DNA of 64,000 nt from Foliamicus sp963666765 (GTDB lineage: Bacteria; Pseudomonadota; Gammaproteobacteria; Steroidobacterales; Foliamicaceae), in NCBI GenBank assembly GCA_963666765.1, contig OY762933.1:1302001-1366000 (forward strand), in the 5' to 3' direction. Positions within the stretch are counted from its first letter, which is position 1, and the number at the start of each line of letters is the position of its first letter. Under the pieces are notes generated by a model. It was not told the origin of the DNA, made no database searches, and was given only the letters and a program-made list of their open reading frames with translations. The translations under genes and the position numbers were made by a program. Shown here piece by piece: positions 7,261-14,888 of the stretch.

Positions 7261-7617
7261 TGAATAGGACGACCTTCCCCGCGTTACGCGCGGGGAACCG
7301 GGGGACCGCCCTGATCGAGGGGGATGCGAGGCATTCGTATGCGGCGCTTACTCCCTGTTCATGGCGGTGCCGACCGTCTATGTGAAGTTGATTGAGCACA
7401 TCGAGTCGCTCGCCGCCGCGCAGCGCAAGGCGGTGTGCGACGGATTTCGGCGGATGCGTCTGAACGTGTCCGGCTCAGCTGCCTGCCCGGCCTCAGGCAA
7501 TGGTGCTCCGGCAGGATGTCTTCCTACAAGGCGCCGAGGCGCCTGAAGATCATGGATGGCCTGCCCCGAAACGCAATGGGCAAGGTAATCAAGAGCGCCC
7601 TGCGGGACCTGCTCTGA
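7261..7617 (+). pseudogene. Remnant of malonyl-CoA synthetase-like (MatB/AMP-binding) gene
   Basis: Three pieces of an acyl-CoA synthetase are left in three frames. An N-terminal piece starts at ATG 7261 (SYAAL). A middle piece from about 7357 reads FMAVPTVYVKLIEHIESL and GFRRMRLNVSGSA. A C-terminal piece ends at 7617 and includes SYKAPRRLKIMDGLPRNAMG and KVIKSALRDLL. These match the known MatB-type pattern, including the C-terminal lysine region (NAMGK). The normal protein is about 500 residues; here internal parts are deleted and frames are broken, so no enzyme can be made. Confidence 0.75.
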
Positions 7618-7639
7618 CCTGAAACCGCTCGCCCGGGAT

Positions 7640-7674
7640 TGGGGGCACTGCCCTCAAGGAAGGCGGGACGCCTT
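7640..7674. repeat. Palindromic repeat, member of GC-rich family
   Basis: GGGCA/TGCCC (7643-7653) is followed by AAGGCG/CGCCTT around GGA (7660-7674). It matches the GGCGGGACGCC core seen in the tsaB copy. It overlaps the 3' end of the cytochrome gene at 7654, providing its last codons and the stop. Confidence 0.7.
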
Positions 7675-8031
7675 CGGCCCCAGAGCCTTGCGGTCGGGCC
7701 CGTAGTACTCCTCGAGGTAATCGAGCACCTTGACCCGGATATCCGGCTGCAGCGGCGCCATTTCCTGGTCCCGCACCATTTCCACAAGCACCTGTTCCCA
7801 TACGGCGCGCGACAGGCCCTGCTGCAGCACCAGGTCGATGGAATGACAGGACCCGCAAAAACCGAACACCTCCAGCCGCCCGACATCATCCGGCATGCCG
7901 CGGAACAGGGCCTGCTCCTGTTCGCTTTCCGGGTCAGTCTCCGGCTCGTCGTCCGCCCAGGCAAGCATCCCCAGGCAGGCGGCAACAAGAGCGACCGGCA
8001 GGACTGCCCGCCGAACACAAGGCGCCGTCAT
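7654..8031 (-). CDS. Mono-haem cytochrome c, SorB-like subunit of sulfite dehydrogenase
   Basis: From ATG 8031 the gene gives 125 residues: a signal peptide (MTAPCVRRAVLPVALVAACL), an acidic linker (DDEPETDPESEQEQ) and one haem site, CGSCHS. It starts five bases after the stop of the molybdenum sulfite oxidase gene on the same strand, the arrangement known for sorAB, where the cytochrome takes the electrons released by sulfite oxidation. A longer in-frame extension to 8148 lies inside the neighbouring gene and is unlikely. Its last codons and stop are formed by a palindromic repeat, so the C-terminus may be altered from the ancestral one. Confidence 0.82.
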   Translation of the reverse strand: MTAPCVRRAVLPVALVAACLGMLAWADDEPETDPESEQEQALFRGMPDDVGRLEVFGFCGSCHSIDLVLQQGLSRAVWEQVLVEMVRDQEMAPLQPDIRVKVLDYLEEYYGPDRKALGPKASRLP

Positions 8032-8036
8032 TGCGA

Positions 8037-9248
8037 TTACGCCACGCGCACCGAGATCTGGTGCAATGCGTTGTTCAGGTAGCCCTTGGGGTTCCAGGCC
8101 GGCGTGAACGGCTGGCTCACGCCGTTGCTGTCGGTGGCGCGCGCCCATACCTGGTAATAGCCGGGCCGGGGAAATCGCACCTTGGCGGAAAACCGCTGCC
8201 AGGCGTGGGGATTGTGCGGCGGCGCGAGTTCGGCCGTCTGCCAGGTGGCGCCGTAGTCGCTGGAAACGTCCACTCGCGCCACCTCGACATCGCCGGCCCA
8301 GGCGTGCCCCGCCACCTCAAGTTCGGGCGTATCGATTGCCAGGCCCGTTTGCGGCCTGGTGATCAGCGACTTCACGGGCATCGCGTGGATGATCTGCATG
8401 TCCTCTTCCGGAACCGACTCGCCGGGAGCGACCGGATAGGGCGGAACGCGGTAGGAGGAGCCCGTCATCTTGGGGCCGTCATGGACCACGTCCCGCAGCC
8501 GGATTCGGGTCAGCCACTTCTGCGAACAGGAACCCGGCCAGCCGGGTATCACCAGGCGCAAGGGCGCCCCGTTCATGGGATGCAGCGGGCCGCCGTTCAT
8601 TTCAAACGCGATCAGGTTGTAGGGGTCCATTGCCTTTTTCAGCGGGACGCCGCGCGAAATCGGCAGTTTGCCCGGCGTTCCGGACAGGTGCAGATCAGCG
8701 CCCTCGTGGGCCGTGTAGATCGCCGTCTCCTTGTAGCCCGCGGCCTTCAGCACGTCGGCCAGGCGCACGCCGGTCCATTCGGAGCACCCGACCGCGCCAA
8801 GGGTCCACTGGTTGCCGCGGGCCGGAGGTTCGAATCCCGCCCGACCGTTGCCTCCGCACTCGATAAGCAGCCGATAAGTCACTACCTCGAACCGGCGGCG
8901 CAACTCTTCGATGCTGAGCGTCATGGGACGCTCGACCAGCCCGTCAATCTGCAGCGTCCAGGTGTCGGGGTTCATGTCCGTGGGCACAATGCCGTTGTTG
9001 CGGATGAAATGACGCGCGACCGGCGTGACCTCATCATCGAGAAGGTGCGCGGGTGTCTCCGCGTTCAGGGGCCGGTCGTTCAGCACCTTAAGCCCATCCT
9101 TGCCCTCCAATGGCAGTGTTTGCGCAGCGGCCGCGGGAATCAAGCCGAACCGCGACCAGCGTTCAAACGGAAGAGCGTTGCCCGCCATCGCGGCGGCGGC
9201 GGCCATCCCTGCCCCTTTCAGAAACCGTCGGCGCTGCGTGAAGTCCAT
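8037..9248 (-). CDS. sorA: Sulfite dehydrogenase, molybdopterin subunit (SorA-like)
   Basis: The 403-residue protein starts with a twin-arginine export signal (RRRFLKG, residues 6-12, then an alanine-rich hydrophobic stretch), as expected for a folded molybdoenzyme sent to the periplasm. The molybdopterin domain carries LLIECGGNGR with the molybdenum-binding cysteine at residue 131. The C-terminal third fits the Mo-cofactor dimerisation domain (VARVDVSSDYGATW, ARATDSNG). The likely reaction is oxidation of sulfite to sulfate with electrons passed to the cytochrome encoded just downstream. A perfect 17-bp palindrome lies directly upstream of the start. Other members of the sulfite oxidase family with different substrates cannot be excluded. 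Confidence 0.88.
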   Translation of the reverse strand: MDFTQRRRFLKGAGMAAAAAMAGNALPFERWSRFGLIPAAAAQTLPLEGKDGLKVLNDRPLNAETPAHLLDDEVTPVARHFIRNNGIVPTDMNPDTWTLQIDGLVERPMTLSIEELRRRFEVVTYRLLIECGGNGRAGFEPPARGNQWTLGAVGCSEWTGVRLADVLKAAGYKETAIYTAHEGADLHLSGTPGKLPISRGVPLKKAMDPYNLIAFEMNGGPLHPMNGAPLRLVIPGWPGSCSQKWLTRIRLRDVVHDGPKMTGSSYRVPPYPVAPGESVPEEDMQIIHAMPVKSLITRPQTGLAIDTPELEVAGHAWAGDVEVARVDVSSDYGATWQTAELAPPHNPHAWQRFSAKVRFPRPGYYQVWARATDSNGVSQPFTPAWNPKGYLNNALHQISVRVA

Positions 9249-9256
9249 GGTGGGTT

Positions 9257-9291
9257 CGTATTTTAGTGCCGTGACACGGCACTAAAATACG
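9257..9291. promoter_or_regulatory. Perfect 17-bp palindrome between divergent genes
   Basis: CGTATTTTAGTGCCGTG (9257-9273) is an exact inverted copy of 9275-9291 around one central base. It begins eight bases upstream of the sulfite dehydrogenase start and 57 bases before the divergent aldehyde dehydrogenase. The A/T-rich outer part and symmetry fit a transcription-factor operator; a bidirectional hairpin is another option. It does not resemble the GC-rich repeat family. Confidence 0.65.
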
Positions 9292-9347
9292 GTCGCCCCC
9301 GCCTCTCTGATGGAGTAAGGGGCCTTGATCGCAAAGGCAGATTCGTT

Positions 9348-10826
9348 ATGGCGAGCATGCAGCAGGTCCCCGCACTTGAAGATCAGCTCCTGCTGAGGAC
9401 CATGTCCTACGTGGACGGCGCCTGGGAGTCCGGCGAGGCGCGCGAGGTTCTGACCGTGCGCAATCCCGCCACGGGAGCGACCATCGCGGAGGTCCGGACG
9501 GCGAACGCGGCCGACACGCGGCGCGCCATCGAAGCCGCGTACCGCGCTTTCGGGAAATGGCGCCAAACCACGGTCAAGGAGCGCGCAGGCGTTCTCAGGC
9601 GTTGGTACGAATTGACTATCGAAGCGGCCGAGGACCTGGCGGTGCTGATGACCGCCGAGCAGGGCAAGACGCTGGCCGAGTCCCGCGGCGAAATCCAGTA
9701 CGGCGCTTCCTTCATCGAATGGTTCGCGGAACAGGCCAAACGCGCCGACGGCGACGTATTCTCCGGCGCAACTCCCCATACGCGCGCCATCTGCATACGC
9801 CAGCCGGTCGGAGTGGTCGCGGCCATTACGCCGTGGAACTTCCCCAACGCGATGATCGCGCGCAAGGTGGCGCCGGCGCTGGCGGCCGGCTGCACCGTTG
9901 TGGTCAAACCTGCCGAGGACACACCGCTGTCCGCGCTGGCGATGGCGGAACTGGCCGAGCGGGCGGGCTTCCCGGCAGGCTGCTTCAACGTAGTGGTGGG
10001 CAATCCGGTGGAAATCGGAGCGGAGCTGACCGGCAGCCCCCTGGTGCGCAAGCTCAGTTTCACCGGCAGCACCGAGGTAGGCAAGCTGCTGGAGAAGCAA
10101 TGCGCCCCCACGCTCAAGCGCACGACCATGGAACTGGGCGGCAATGCGCCGTTCATCGTATTCGACGACGCCGACCTGGACGACGCCATAGCCGGCGCCC
10201 TGCTCTCGAAATACCGCAACAGCGGCCAGACCTGCGTATGCGCCAACCGCTTCCTGGTCCAGGACAGCATCTACGACGAGTTCTGCGACCGCCTGGTGGC
10301 CGCCTCCAGCGAGCTGGTTCTGGGAGATGGCGCCGACGAAGGCGTTACACAAGGCCCGCTCATCAACGATGCGGCGATCGGGAAGGTGTCCGGGCTGGTC
10401 GAAGAGTCCATCGATGCGGGCGCGGAATGCCTGATGGGCGGCAAGGCCTCGAACCTTGGCGGCTGCTATTACCCGCACACCGTCTTGCGCAATGTCACGC
10501 CGGAAATGCCCGTGTTCCGCCAGGAGATCTTCGGTCCCGTCGCGGCACTGACGCCTTTCGCCGACGAAGCGGAGGCGGTTCGGCTGGCCAACGACACGGA
10601 GGCTGGCTTGTGCGCCTACGTTTACAGCCGCGACATCGGCCGCGTATGGCGGGTGGCGGAAGCCCTGGAGTTCGGGATGGTGGGCATGAACGAGGGCATC
10701 ATTTCCAGCGAAATGGCGCCATTCGGCGGCGTCAAGGCCAGCGGCTGGGGCCGCGAAGGCTCGCGCTACGGCATGGACGATTACATGGACATCAAGTACC
10801 TCTGCGTAGGCGGCCTTGACCGCTAA
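9348..10826 (+). CDS. gabD: NAD(P)-dependent aldehyde dehydrogenase, succinate-semialdehyde type
   Basis: The 492-residue enzyme has the full aldehyde dehydrogenase pattern: TPWNFPNAM and the cofactor-binding VKPAEDTPLSALAMAELA, the general-base glutamate in MELGGNAP (E262) and the nucleophile cysteine in SGQTCVCANR (C296). Length and sequence style, including EIFGPVAALTPF and FGGVKASGWGREGSRYG near the end, match GabD, which oxidises succinate semialdehyde to succinate. Related aldehydes such as glutarate semialdehyde are possible substrates. The ATG at 9348 sits about 9 residues before the conserved part; an ATG at 9357 is an alternative. A palindromic repeat follows directly. Confidence 0.88.
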   Translation: MASMQQVPALEDQLLLRTMSYVDGAWESGEAREVLTVRNPATGATIAEVRTANAADTRRAIEAAYRAFGKWRQTTVKERAGVLRRWYELTIEAAEDLAVLMTAEQGKTLAESRGEIQYGASFIEWFAEQAKRADGDVFSGATPHTRAICIRQPVGVVAAITPWNFPNAMIARKVAPALAAGCTVVVKPAEDTPLSALAMAELAERAGFPAGCFNVVVGNPVEIGAELTGSPLVRKLSFTGSTEVGKLLEKQCAPTLKRTTMELGGNAPFIVFDDADLDDAIAGALLSKYRNSGQTCVCANRFLVQDSIYDEFCDRLVAASSELVLGDGADEGVTQGPLINDAAIGKVSGLVEESIDAGAECLMGGKASNLGGCYYPHTVLRNVTPEMPVFRQEIFGPVAALTPFADEAEAVRLANDTEAGLCAYVYSRDIGRVWRVAEALEFGMVGMNEGIISSEMAPFGGVKASGWGREGSRYGMDDYMDIKYLCVGGLDR

Positions 10827-10835
10827 CCCGGGATC

Positions 10836-10852
10836 GAGGGCGTCCCGCCCTC
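10836..10852. repeat. Palindromic repeat, short copy
   Basis: GAGGGCG TCC CGCCCTC is a 7-bp perfect stem nine bases after the aldehyde dehydrogenase stop and ten bases before the PQQ dehydrogenase start. It is the reverse-orientation form of the GGGCGGGACGCCC core found at 52875-52891. Confidence 0.65.
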
Positions 10853-10862
10853 AAAACGAATT

Positions 10863-12821
10863 TTGAAAAACCTCCAATCCCTTCCAACCCTGACCGTTCT
10901 GGTCCTCCTTCTGCCGCTTGCCGTCCCCGCGCCCGCCCGGCAGGCCCATGCTTCCGAATCCCAGGCCTCCACCGACTGGCCCCACTACGCCGGCGACCAG
11001 GGCACGCAACGCTACGCTCCCCTGCCCTCCCTCACCCGGGACAACTTCTCCTCGCTGGACTTTGCCTGGCTCTTCTCCTCACCCGACCAAGGCATCCCTG
11101 GCGCCGGCAGCAACGAACTGTGGGCCGGCAAGCACGAGTCCACCCCCATCATGGCCGATGGCGTGCTCTACAACAGCACTTCGTTCAGCCAGGCCTACGC
11201 GCTGGACGCCGCCACCGGGGAACTGCTCTGGGTCCACGACCCGGAGAGCTACCGGGCCGGCACTCCGCCGAACTTCGGCTTCATCAATCGCGGCCTGGCG
11301 CTTTGGTCCAGCGGCTCCACGCGGCGGATTTTTCTTGCAACCGGCGACAGCCGCCTGATCGCGCTTGACGCCGAAGACGGTCAGCAGATCAACAGTTGGG
11401 GCAATGGCGGCGAGGTCAACCTGCTGGAGGGCCTGGGCCAGGACGTGTCAAACGACCTGTACGGCGTCTCCTCCCCTCCCCTGGTATGCGGAGAAGCCGT
11501 CGCGATCGGCTCTTCCATCCTCGAATTCCCGCCGCGGCCCGACACGCCGCCCGGCGACGTGCGGGCCTTCAACGCGCGCACCGGAGAGTTGATGTGGCGC
11601 TTCCACAGCATTCCGAAGGACGGGGAATACGGGGCGGACACCTGGGAAGACGGCTCCAACAACCGCAACGGCGCCGCCAACGTCTGGACCTACATGAGTT
11701 GCGACGAGGAAGCGGGCCTGGTCTACCTGCCCTTCGGCACGCCGGTGAACGATTTCTGGGGCGGCGACCGGCCCGGCGACAACCTGTTCGGCGAGTCGCT
11801 GGTGGCCGTGGACATGAATACCGGCCAGCGCCGCTGGCATTTCCAGACCACGCGTCACGGCCTTTGGGACTACGACCTGCCCGCGGCCCCTGTTCTCCTC
11901 GACACGCCCGAAGGCCGCAAGCTGGCGGCGCAGGTCACCAAGCAGGCCCTGCTGTTCGTGTTCGACCGGCTGACCGGCGAGCCCGCCTGGCCGATCAACG
12001 ACACGCCGGTTCCGCCTTCGGACGTGCCCGGCGAGAAGGCCGCGGCAACACAGCCCATTCCAACCCGGCCCGATCCCTTCGACCGCCAGGGCGTATCCGA
12101 GGAGGACCTGAACGACCTCACGCCCGAGCTCCTTGCGGAAGCCAGGGAAATCTTCGATTCACTGGACAGCGGGCCGATGTACTCGCCGCCCACCGCCCGC
12201 GGCCGGCTGATGCTGCCGGGCGTTGCCGCATCCTGGTCCGGCGCGGCCTACGAGCCCGGACGCGGCTACCTTTACGTACCCTCCATAACGCTGGGAATGA
12301 TCGCGAGGGTCATGCCCATCGGGCGCGAGCGCAAGACCTGGCTCGGGACCCTGCCTACGCCGGCGCCGCTGCTGTCCAACGGCATGCCGATGTTCAAACC
12401 GCCCTATGGCCGAATCACGGCGATCGACATGCAGACCGGCGAACACGCGTGGATGACTCCAGTGGGCCGCGGCTACGGGAATCTCCCACAGTTCAAGAAT
12501 CGCGAAATGCCGCCCATGGGCATTCCCAGCCGCACCTTCGTCGTGGCGACTTCCAGGCTGCTCCTGACCGCGCAGGAAGGCGTCAATCTCGTTACGGGCA
12601 CCTCCCCCGAACGCAACGCGGCCCGCTACCAGGCCAGCCCGTACCTGCCTGCGCTGAGAGCCTTCGATCTCGATACCGGCGAGCTTATCGGCGAGGCGCC
12701 GCTGCCCGGCAACGCCACGGGCGCCCTCATGGCGTACGAAGTCAACGGCAAGCCCTACGTCGTCATCCCGATAGGCGGCGCCGGCCTCCCCGCTCAACTC
12801 GTCGCGCTCACCCTGCCGTAG
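10863..12821 (+). CDS. Exported PQQ-dependent dehydrogenase (quinoprotein)
   Basis: This 652-residue protein has a signal peptide and an eight-bladed propeller of PQQ dehydrogenases. Repeated blade motifs are visible (YALDAATGELLW, AFNARTGELMW, AVDMNTGQRRWHFQ, AIDMQTGEHAW), as well as WDYDLPAAPVL and FDRLTGEPAWPI, typical of the glucose/alcohol quinoprotein family. There is no CxxCH, so it is not a quinohaemoprotein and needs an external cytochrome. The frame begins at a TTG (10863) without a good ribosome site, but this start gives a well-formed signal peptide. A paralogue lies at 33377-35329. No PQQ biosynthesis gene is in the window. The substrate is unknown; an alcohol or sugar is likely. 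Confidence 0.85.
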   Translation: MKNLQSLPTLTVLVLLLPLAVPAPARQAHASESQASTDWPHYAGDQGTQRYAPLPSLTRDNFSSLDFAWLFSSPDQGIPGAGSNELWAGKHESTPIMADGVLYNSTSFSQAYALDAATGELLWVHDPESYRAGTPPNFGFINRGLALWSSGSTRRIFLATGDSRLIALDAEDGQQINSWGNGGEVNLLEGLGQDVSNDLYGVSSPPLVCGEAVAIGSSILEFPPRPDTPPGDVRAFNARTGELMWRFHSIPKDGEYGADTWEDGSNNRNGAANVWTYMSCDEEAGLVYLPFGTPVNDFWGGDRPGDNLFGESLVAVDMNTGQRRWHFQTTRHGLWDYDLPAAPVLLDTPEGRKLAAQVTKQALLFVFDRLTGEPAWPINDTPVPPSDVPGEKAAATQPIPTRPDPFDRQGVSEEDLNDLTPELLAEAREIFDSLDSGPMYSPPTARGRLMLPGVAASWSGAAYEPGRGYLYVPSITLGMIARVMPIGRERKTWLGTLPTPAPLLSNGMPMFKPPYGRITAIDMQTGEHAWMTPVGRGYGNLPQFKNREMPPMGIPSRTFVVATSRLLLTAQEGVNLVTGTSPERNAARYQASPYLPALRAFDLDTGELIGEAPLPGNATGALMAYEVNGKPYVVIPIGGAGLPAQLVALTLP

Positions 12822-12861
12822 TTTACAATATGACCGGTTAATTCAACTCGTCAAAATTAAG

Positions 12862-13113
12862 ATGAACGAAATCACCGCTACCCATGCAAAGACCCATCTC
12901 GCGGACCTCCTGCGCAGCGTCGAGTCCGGAGAAACAATCGCCATCACGCGCCACGGCAAGACAATCGCCCACCTGGTGCCTGCTATTTCCCTGAAACGCG
13001 ACGCCCGACAGGCAGCCGTTGATCGCTTTGAGAAGCGCCGTGAGCACTGGAAGCGTGCCAAGGCATCCTGCAAGGAGATTCTTGCCTGGCGGCATGAGGA
13101 TCATCGCTTTTGA
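12862..13113 (+). CDS. vapB: VapB-type antitoxin (Phd/YefM family)
   Basis: This 83-residue protein has the N-terminal Phd/YefM DNA-binding domain: EITATHAKTHLADLLRSVES, then GETIAITRHGKTIAHLVP. The C-terminal part is basic and helical and would wrap the toxin. It overlaps the start of the downstream PIN-domain gene by four bases (TTGA), as usual for toxin-antitoxin operons. It should repress its own promoter and neutralise VapC. Confidence 0.9.
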   Translation: MNEITATHAKTHLADLLRSVESGETIAITRHGKTIAHLVPAISLKRDARQAAVDRFEKRREHWKRAKASCKEILAWRHEDHRF

Positions 13114-13517
13114 GCAATCTGGCACTGGACGCATCCATCTCACTGGCGTGGCTGCTGGATGACGAAACCGCCCCCGAAGCAGATGTCGCAAGACAGCGTC
13201 TTGCGACTGACAGTGCTTATGTGCCGCGCATCTGGCATCTGGAGATACGCAACGCCCTCCTGGTTGGCGAGCGCCGAGGGCGCCTGTCGCGCCGGATGTC
13301 CGATGAGAGATTGGAGGCCCTGGCGGAATTGCCCATCCGAACCGACCAGGATCCAAACCTTCGCGTAGCCATGGACCTGGCGCGAAGGCACGAAATTACG
13401 TTCTACGACGCCCTCTATCTTGAGTTGGCTTTACGCATGACCGCGGTACTGGTGACACTTGACAAGGCGCTCGCGCGCGCGGCAACAAACGAGGGACTCG
13501 ACGTTCTTGCCGTTTGA
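13110..13517 (+). CDS. vapC: VapC-type PIN-domain ribonuclease toxin
   Basis: The 135-residue PIN domain has the first acidic residue in LALDASISLAWLL, a conserved glutamate in HLEIRNALL, and the later acidic pair region FYDALYLELALR. These acids bind Mg2+ or Mn2+ in VapC enzymes, which cleave tRNA or rRNA. The TTG start at 13110 overlaps the antitoxin stop. Length and order (antitoxin first) fit vapBC. It ends 64 bases before tRNA-Ala. Confidence 0.9.
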   Translation: MSNLALDASISLAWLLDDETAPEADVARQRLATDSAYVPRIWHLEIRNALLVGERRGRLSRRMSDERLEALAELPIRTDQDPNLRVAMDLARRHEITFYDALYLELALRMTAVLVTLDKALARAATNEGLDVLAV

Positions 13518-13581
13518 CGTGTCCTTAAGCGGGCTAAAATTACGTCCCGCTGCCGGTTACTTTCCTTACCGCAGCCACCAT

Positions 13582-13654
<73 letters not shown>

Positions 13655-13793
13655 TATATGCAATCACATAACTATTTGAATGTATTTAGGAAAATGTAAT
13701 TTCTTTTCATATAATGGCACTTGAAGTGGCATTTCGGAATTGCCCATCTTCCGTTATGATTTGCTCGCCCATCCGGGGAGTGGGAGGAGCCTA

Positions 13794-13850
13794 ATGCGTA
13801 GAAAAGCAATCCTATTTGCGGCGCCCCTGGCCATTTCCCCGTATAGGTAA
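13794..13850 (+). CDS. Very short ORF with strong ribosome site, possibly a truncated exported protein
   Basis: The ORF encodes MRRKAILFAAPLAISPYR. GGAGG ends six bases before the ATG, an almost ideal spacing. The sequence looks like the first half of a signal peptide (two arginines and a lysine, then a hydrophobic run) that stops early. It may be the 5' remnant of a gene cut by the island, or a leader peptide. Evidence for translation is only the ribosome site. Confidence 0.35.
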   Translation: MRRKAILFAAPLAISPYR

Positions 13851-14226
13851 TTTACTGAATAAGTTTACTTTTTAAGTCTCATAAGGTTCAGTTATAACAC
13901 TGGCTATGCCATTTGGATTCGGACGGAGGAAATCCGAAACCCCAAACGGTGACTATGGCTCACAGCTCTTTCGCCCCTCCTCGAATAAAGTGCTTCGAGC
14001 ACAATTCGCAATTCAATCAGCTTGTCTTGTGGTGTTGACCCGTTTTCGTGGGTACCTGAATGGTGTAGCGGGCACCTGTAAATTTCCCATTTCTGGCCAG
14101 CCAAAACTGCGCAGATATTGGTCTGCCGAGCGAGGCTGTGCAGTCCATCCTGTTGATCGAGTTAACGGGATGGGAGCGGCAGATCGATGCATCGGTGGGA
14201 GACCCGAATGCTATTGAAGCACTATG

Positions 14227-14274
14227 TAGGATAGACGAACGTACCGGAAGTCTGCGGTTCGTTCGTCTATCCTA
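14227..14274. promoter_or_regulatory. 15-bp perfect inverted repeat upstream of the sigma-factor gene
   Basis: TAGGATAGACGAACG (14227-14241) pairs exactly with 14260-14274 across an 18-base loop. It ends 26 bases before the sigma-factor start. No T-run follows on the plus strand, so a plain terminator is not obvious. It may be an operator, a leader hairpin or the border of the insert. Confidence 0.55.
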
Positions 14275-14300
14275 ATAGGGCAAGAAATATCCGGGAGTTG

Positions 14301-14888
14301 ATGCGCGATCCAATGGCGTCACAGAACCAGATAGATCAATGGTTTATGGACGATGTACTGCCGCACGAGGCTGCCCTGACAGGCTATCTGCGGCGCAACT
14401 GGCGTGATCAGGATGAGGTCGCCGATCTCCGGCAGGATGTCTACGTGCGCCTGTACCGGGCAGCGGCAAAGCGATTTCCCGTCAATACCCGCTCCTTCGT
14501 TTTTGCGGTTGCTCGCAACTTGTTGGTCGATCGAGCTCGACGTGGCCGCGTCGTTTTCATCGATACCGTAGCGGATATCGACACGTTAGCCGTCGATTGG
14601 GAAGAACCGACAATCGAAACGAAATTGTCATCCAGGCAGGAGCTCCGGGCACTGAATTCGGCGATACAGTCGTTGCCGGCTCGTTGTCGCGATGTGTTCA
14701 TACTGCGAAAAGTCGACGGACTGTCCCAGCGAGAAGTAGCAACGCGGCTCGGTATTGCAGAAGGGACCGTTGAAAAACAGATACGAAAAGGAATCCAGAG
14801 ACTCGCCGACGCATTGTACGGAGAAGGAATGCCGTACGCAGAAAACCGCAACTGGCGAGGCCGAATCTCCAGGGAAATAAACAAATGA
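14301..14888 (+). CDS. FecI-type ECF RNA polymerase sigma factor
   Basis: This is a 195-residue extracytoplasmic-function sigma factor. Region 2 is seen in DEVADLRQDVYVRLYRAA and TRSFVFAVARNLLVDRARR (core and -10 binding), and region 4 in ALNSAIQSLPARCRDVFILRK followed by GLSQREVATRLGIAEGTVEK (the -35 binding helix-turn-helix). The ATG at 14301 is chosen; TTG 14298 and ATG 14313 are alternatives because GGGAG lies very close. It overlaps the FecR gene by four bases. In known systems the sigma factor is held by FecR and released when the outer-membrane receptor binds its ligand, then drives the receptor operon. Confidence 0.9.
   Translation: MRDPMASQNQIDQWFMDDVLPHEAALTGYLRRNWRDQDEVADLRQDVYVRLYRAAAKRFPVNTRSFVFAVARNLLVDRARRGRVVFIDTVADIDTLAVDWEEPTIETKLSSRQELRALNSAIQSLPARCRDVFILRKVDGLSQREVATRLGIAEGTVEKQIRKGIQRLADALYGEGMPYAENRNWRGRISREINK

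Larger units (their letters stand above)
13655..14300. other. A+T-rich stretch between tRNA-Ala and the island
   Basis: About 640 bases without a convincing full gene. It holds an 18-codon ORF with a strong ribosome site (13794), a stretch from 14069 to 14275 that is open in one frame and has protein-like sequence (GWERQIDASVGDPNAIEALC) but no good start, and a long hairpin at 14227. It looks like a junction of decayed sequence left by insertion next to the tRNA. I find no integrase and no clear direct repeats. Confidence 0.5.

Noticed and set aside
13906..14217. 103-codon ORF before the sigma gene
   Set aside because: Composition is not protein-like and there is no ribosome site; another frame (14069-14275) looks more like decayed coding sequence.
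14227..14274. Lasso-peptide or other RiPP precursor near the fecIR-receptor genes
   Set aside because: I looked for short ORFs with a leader and core in 13655-14300, 15869-15956 and 25918-26105; none fits, and no RiPP maturation enzyme is present.
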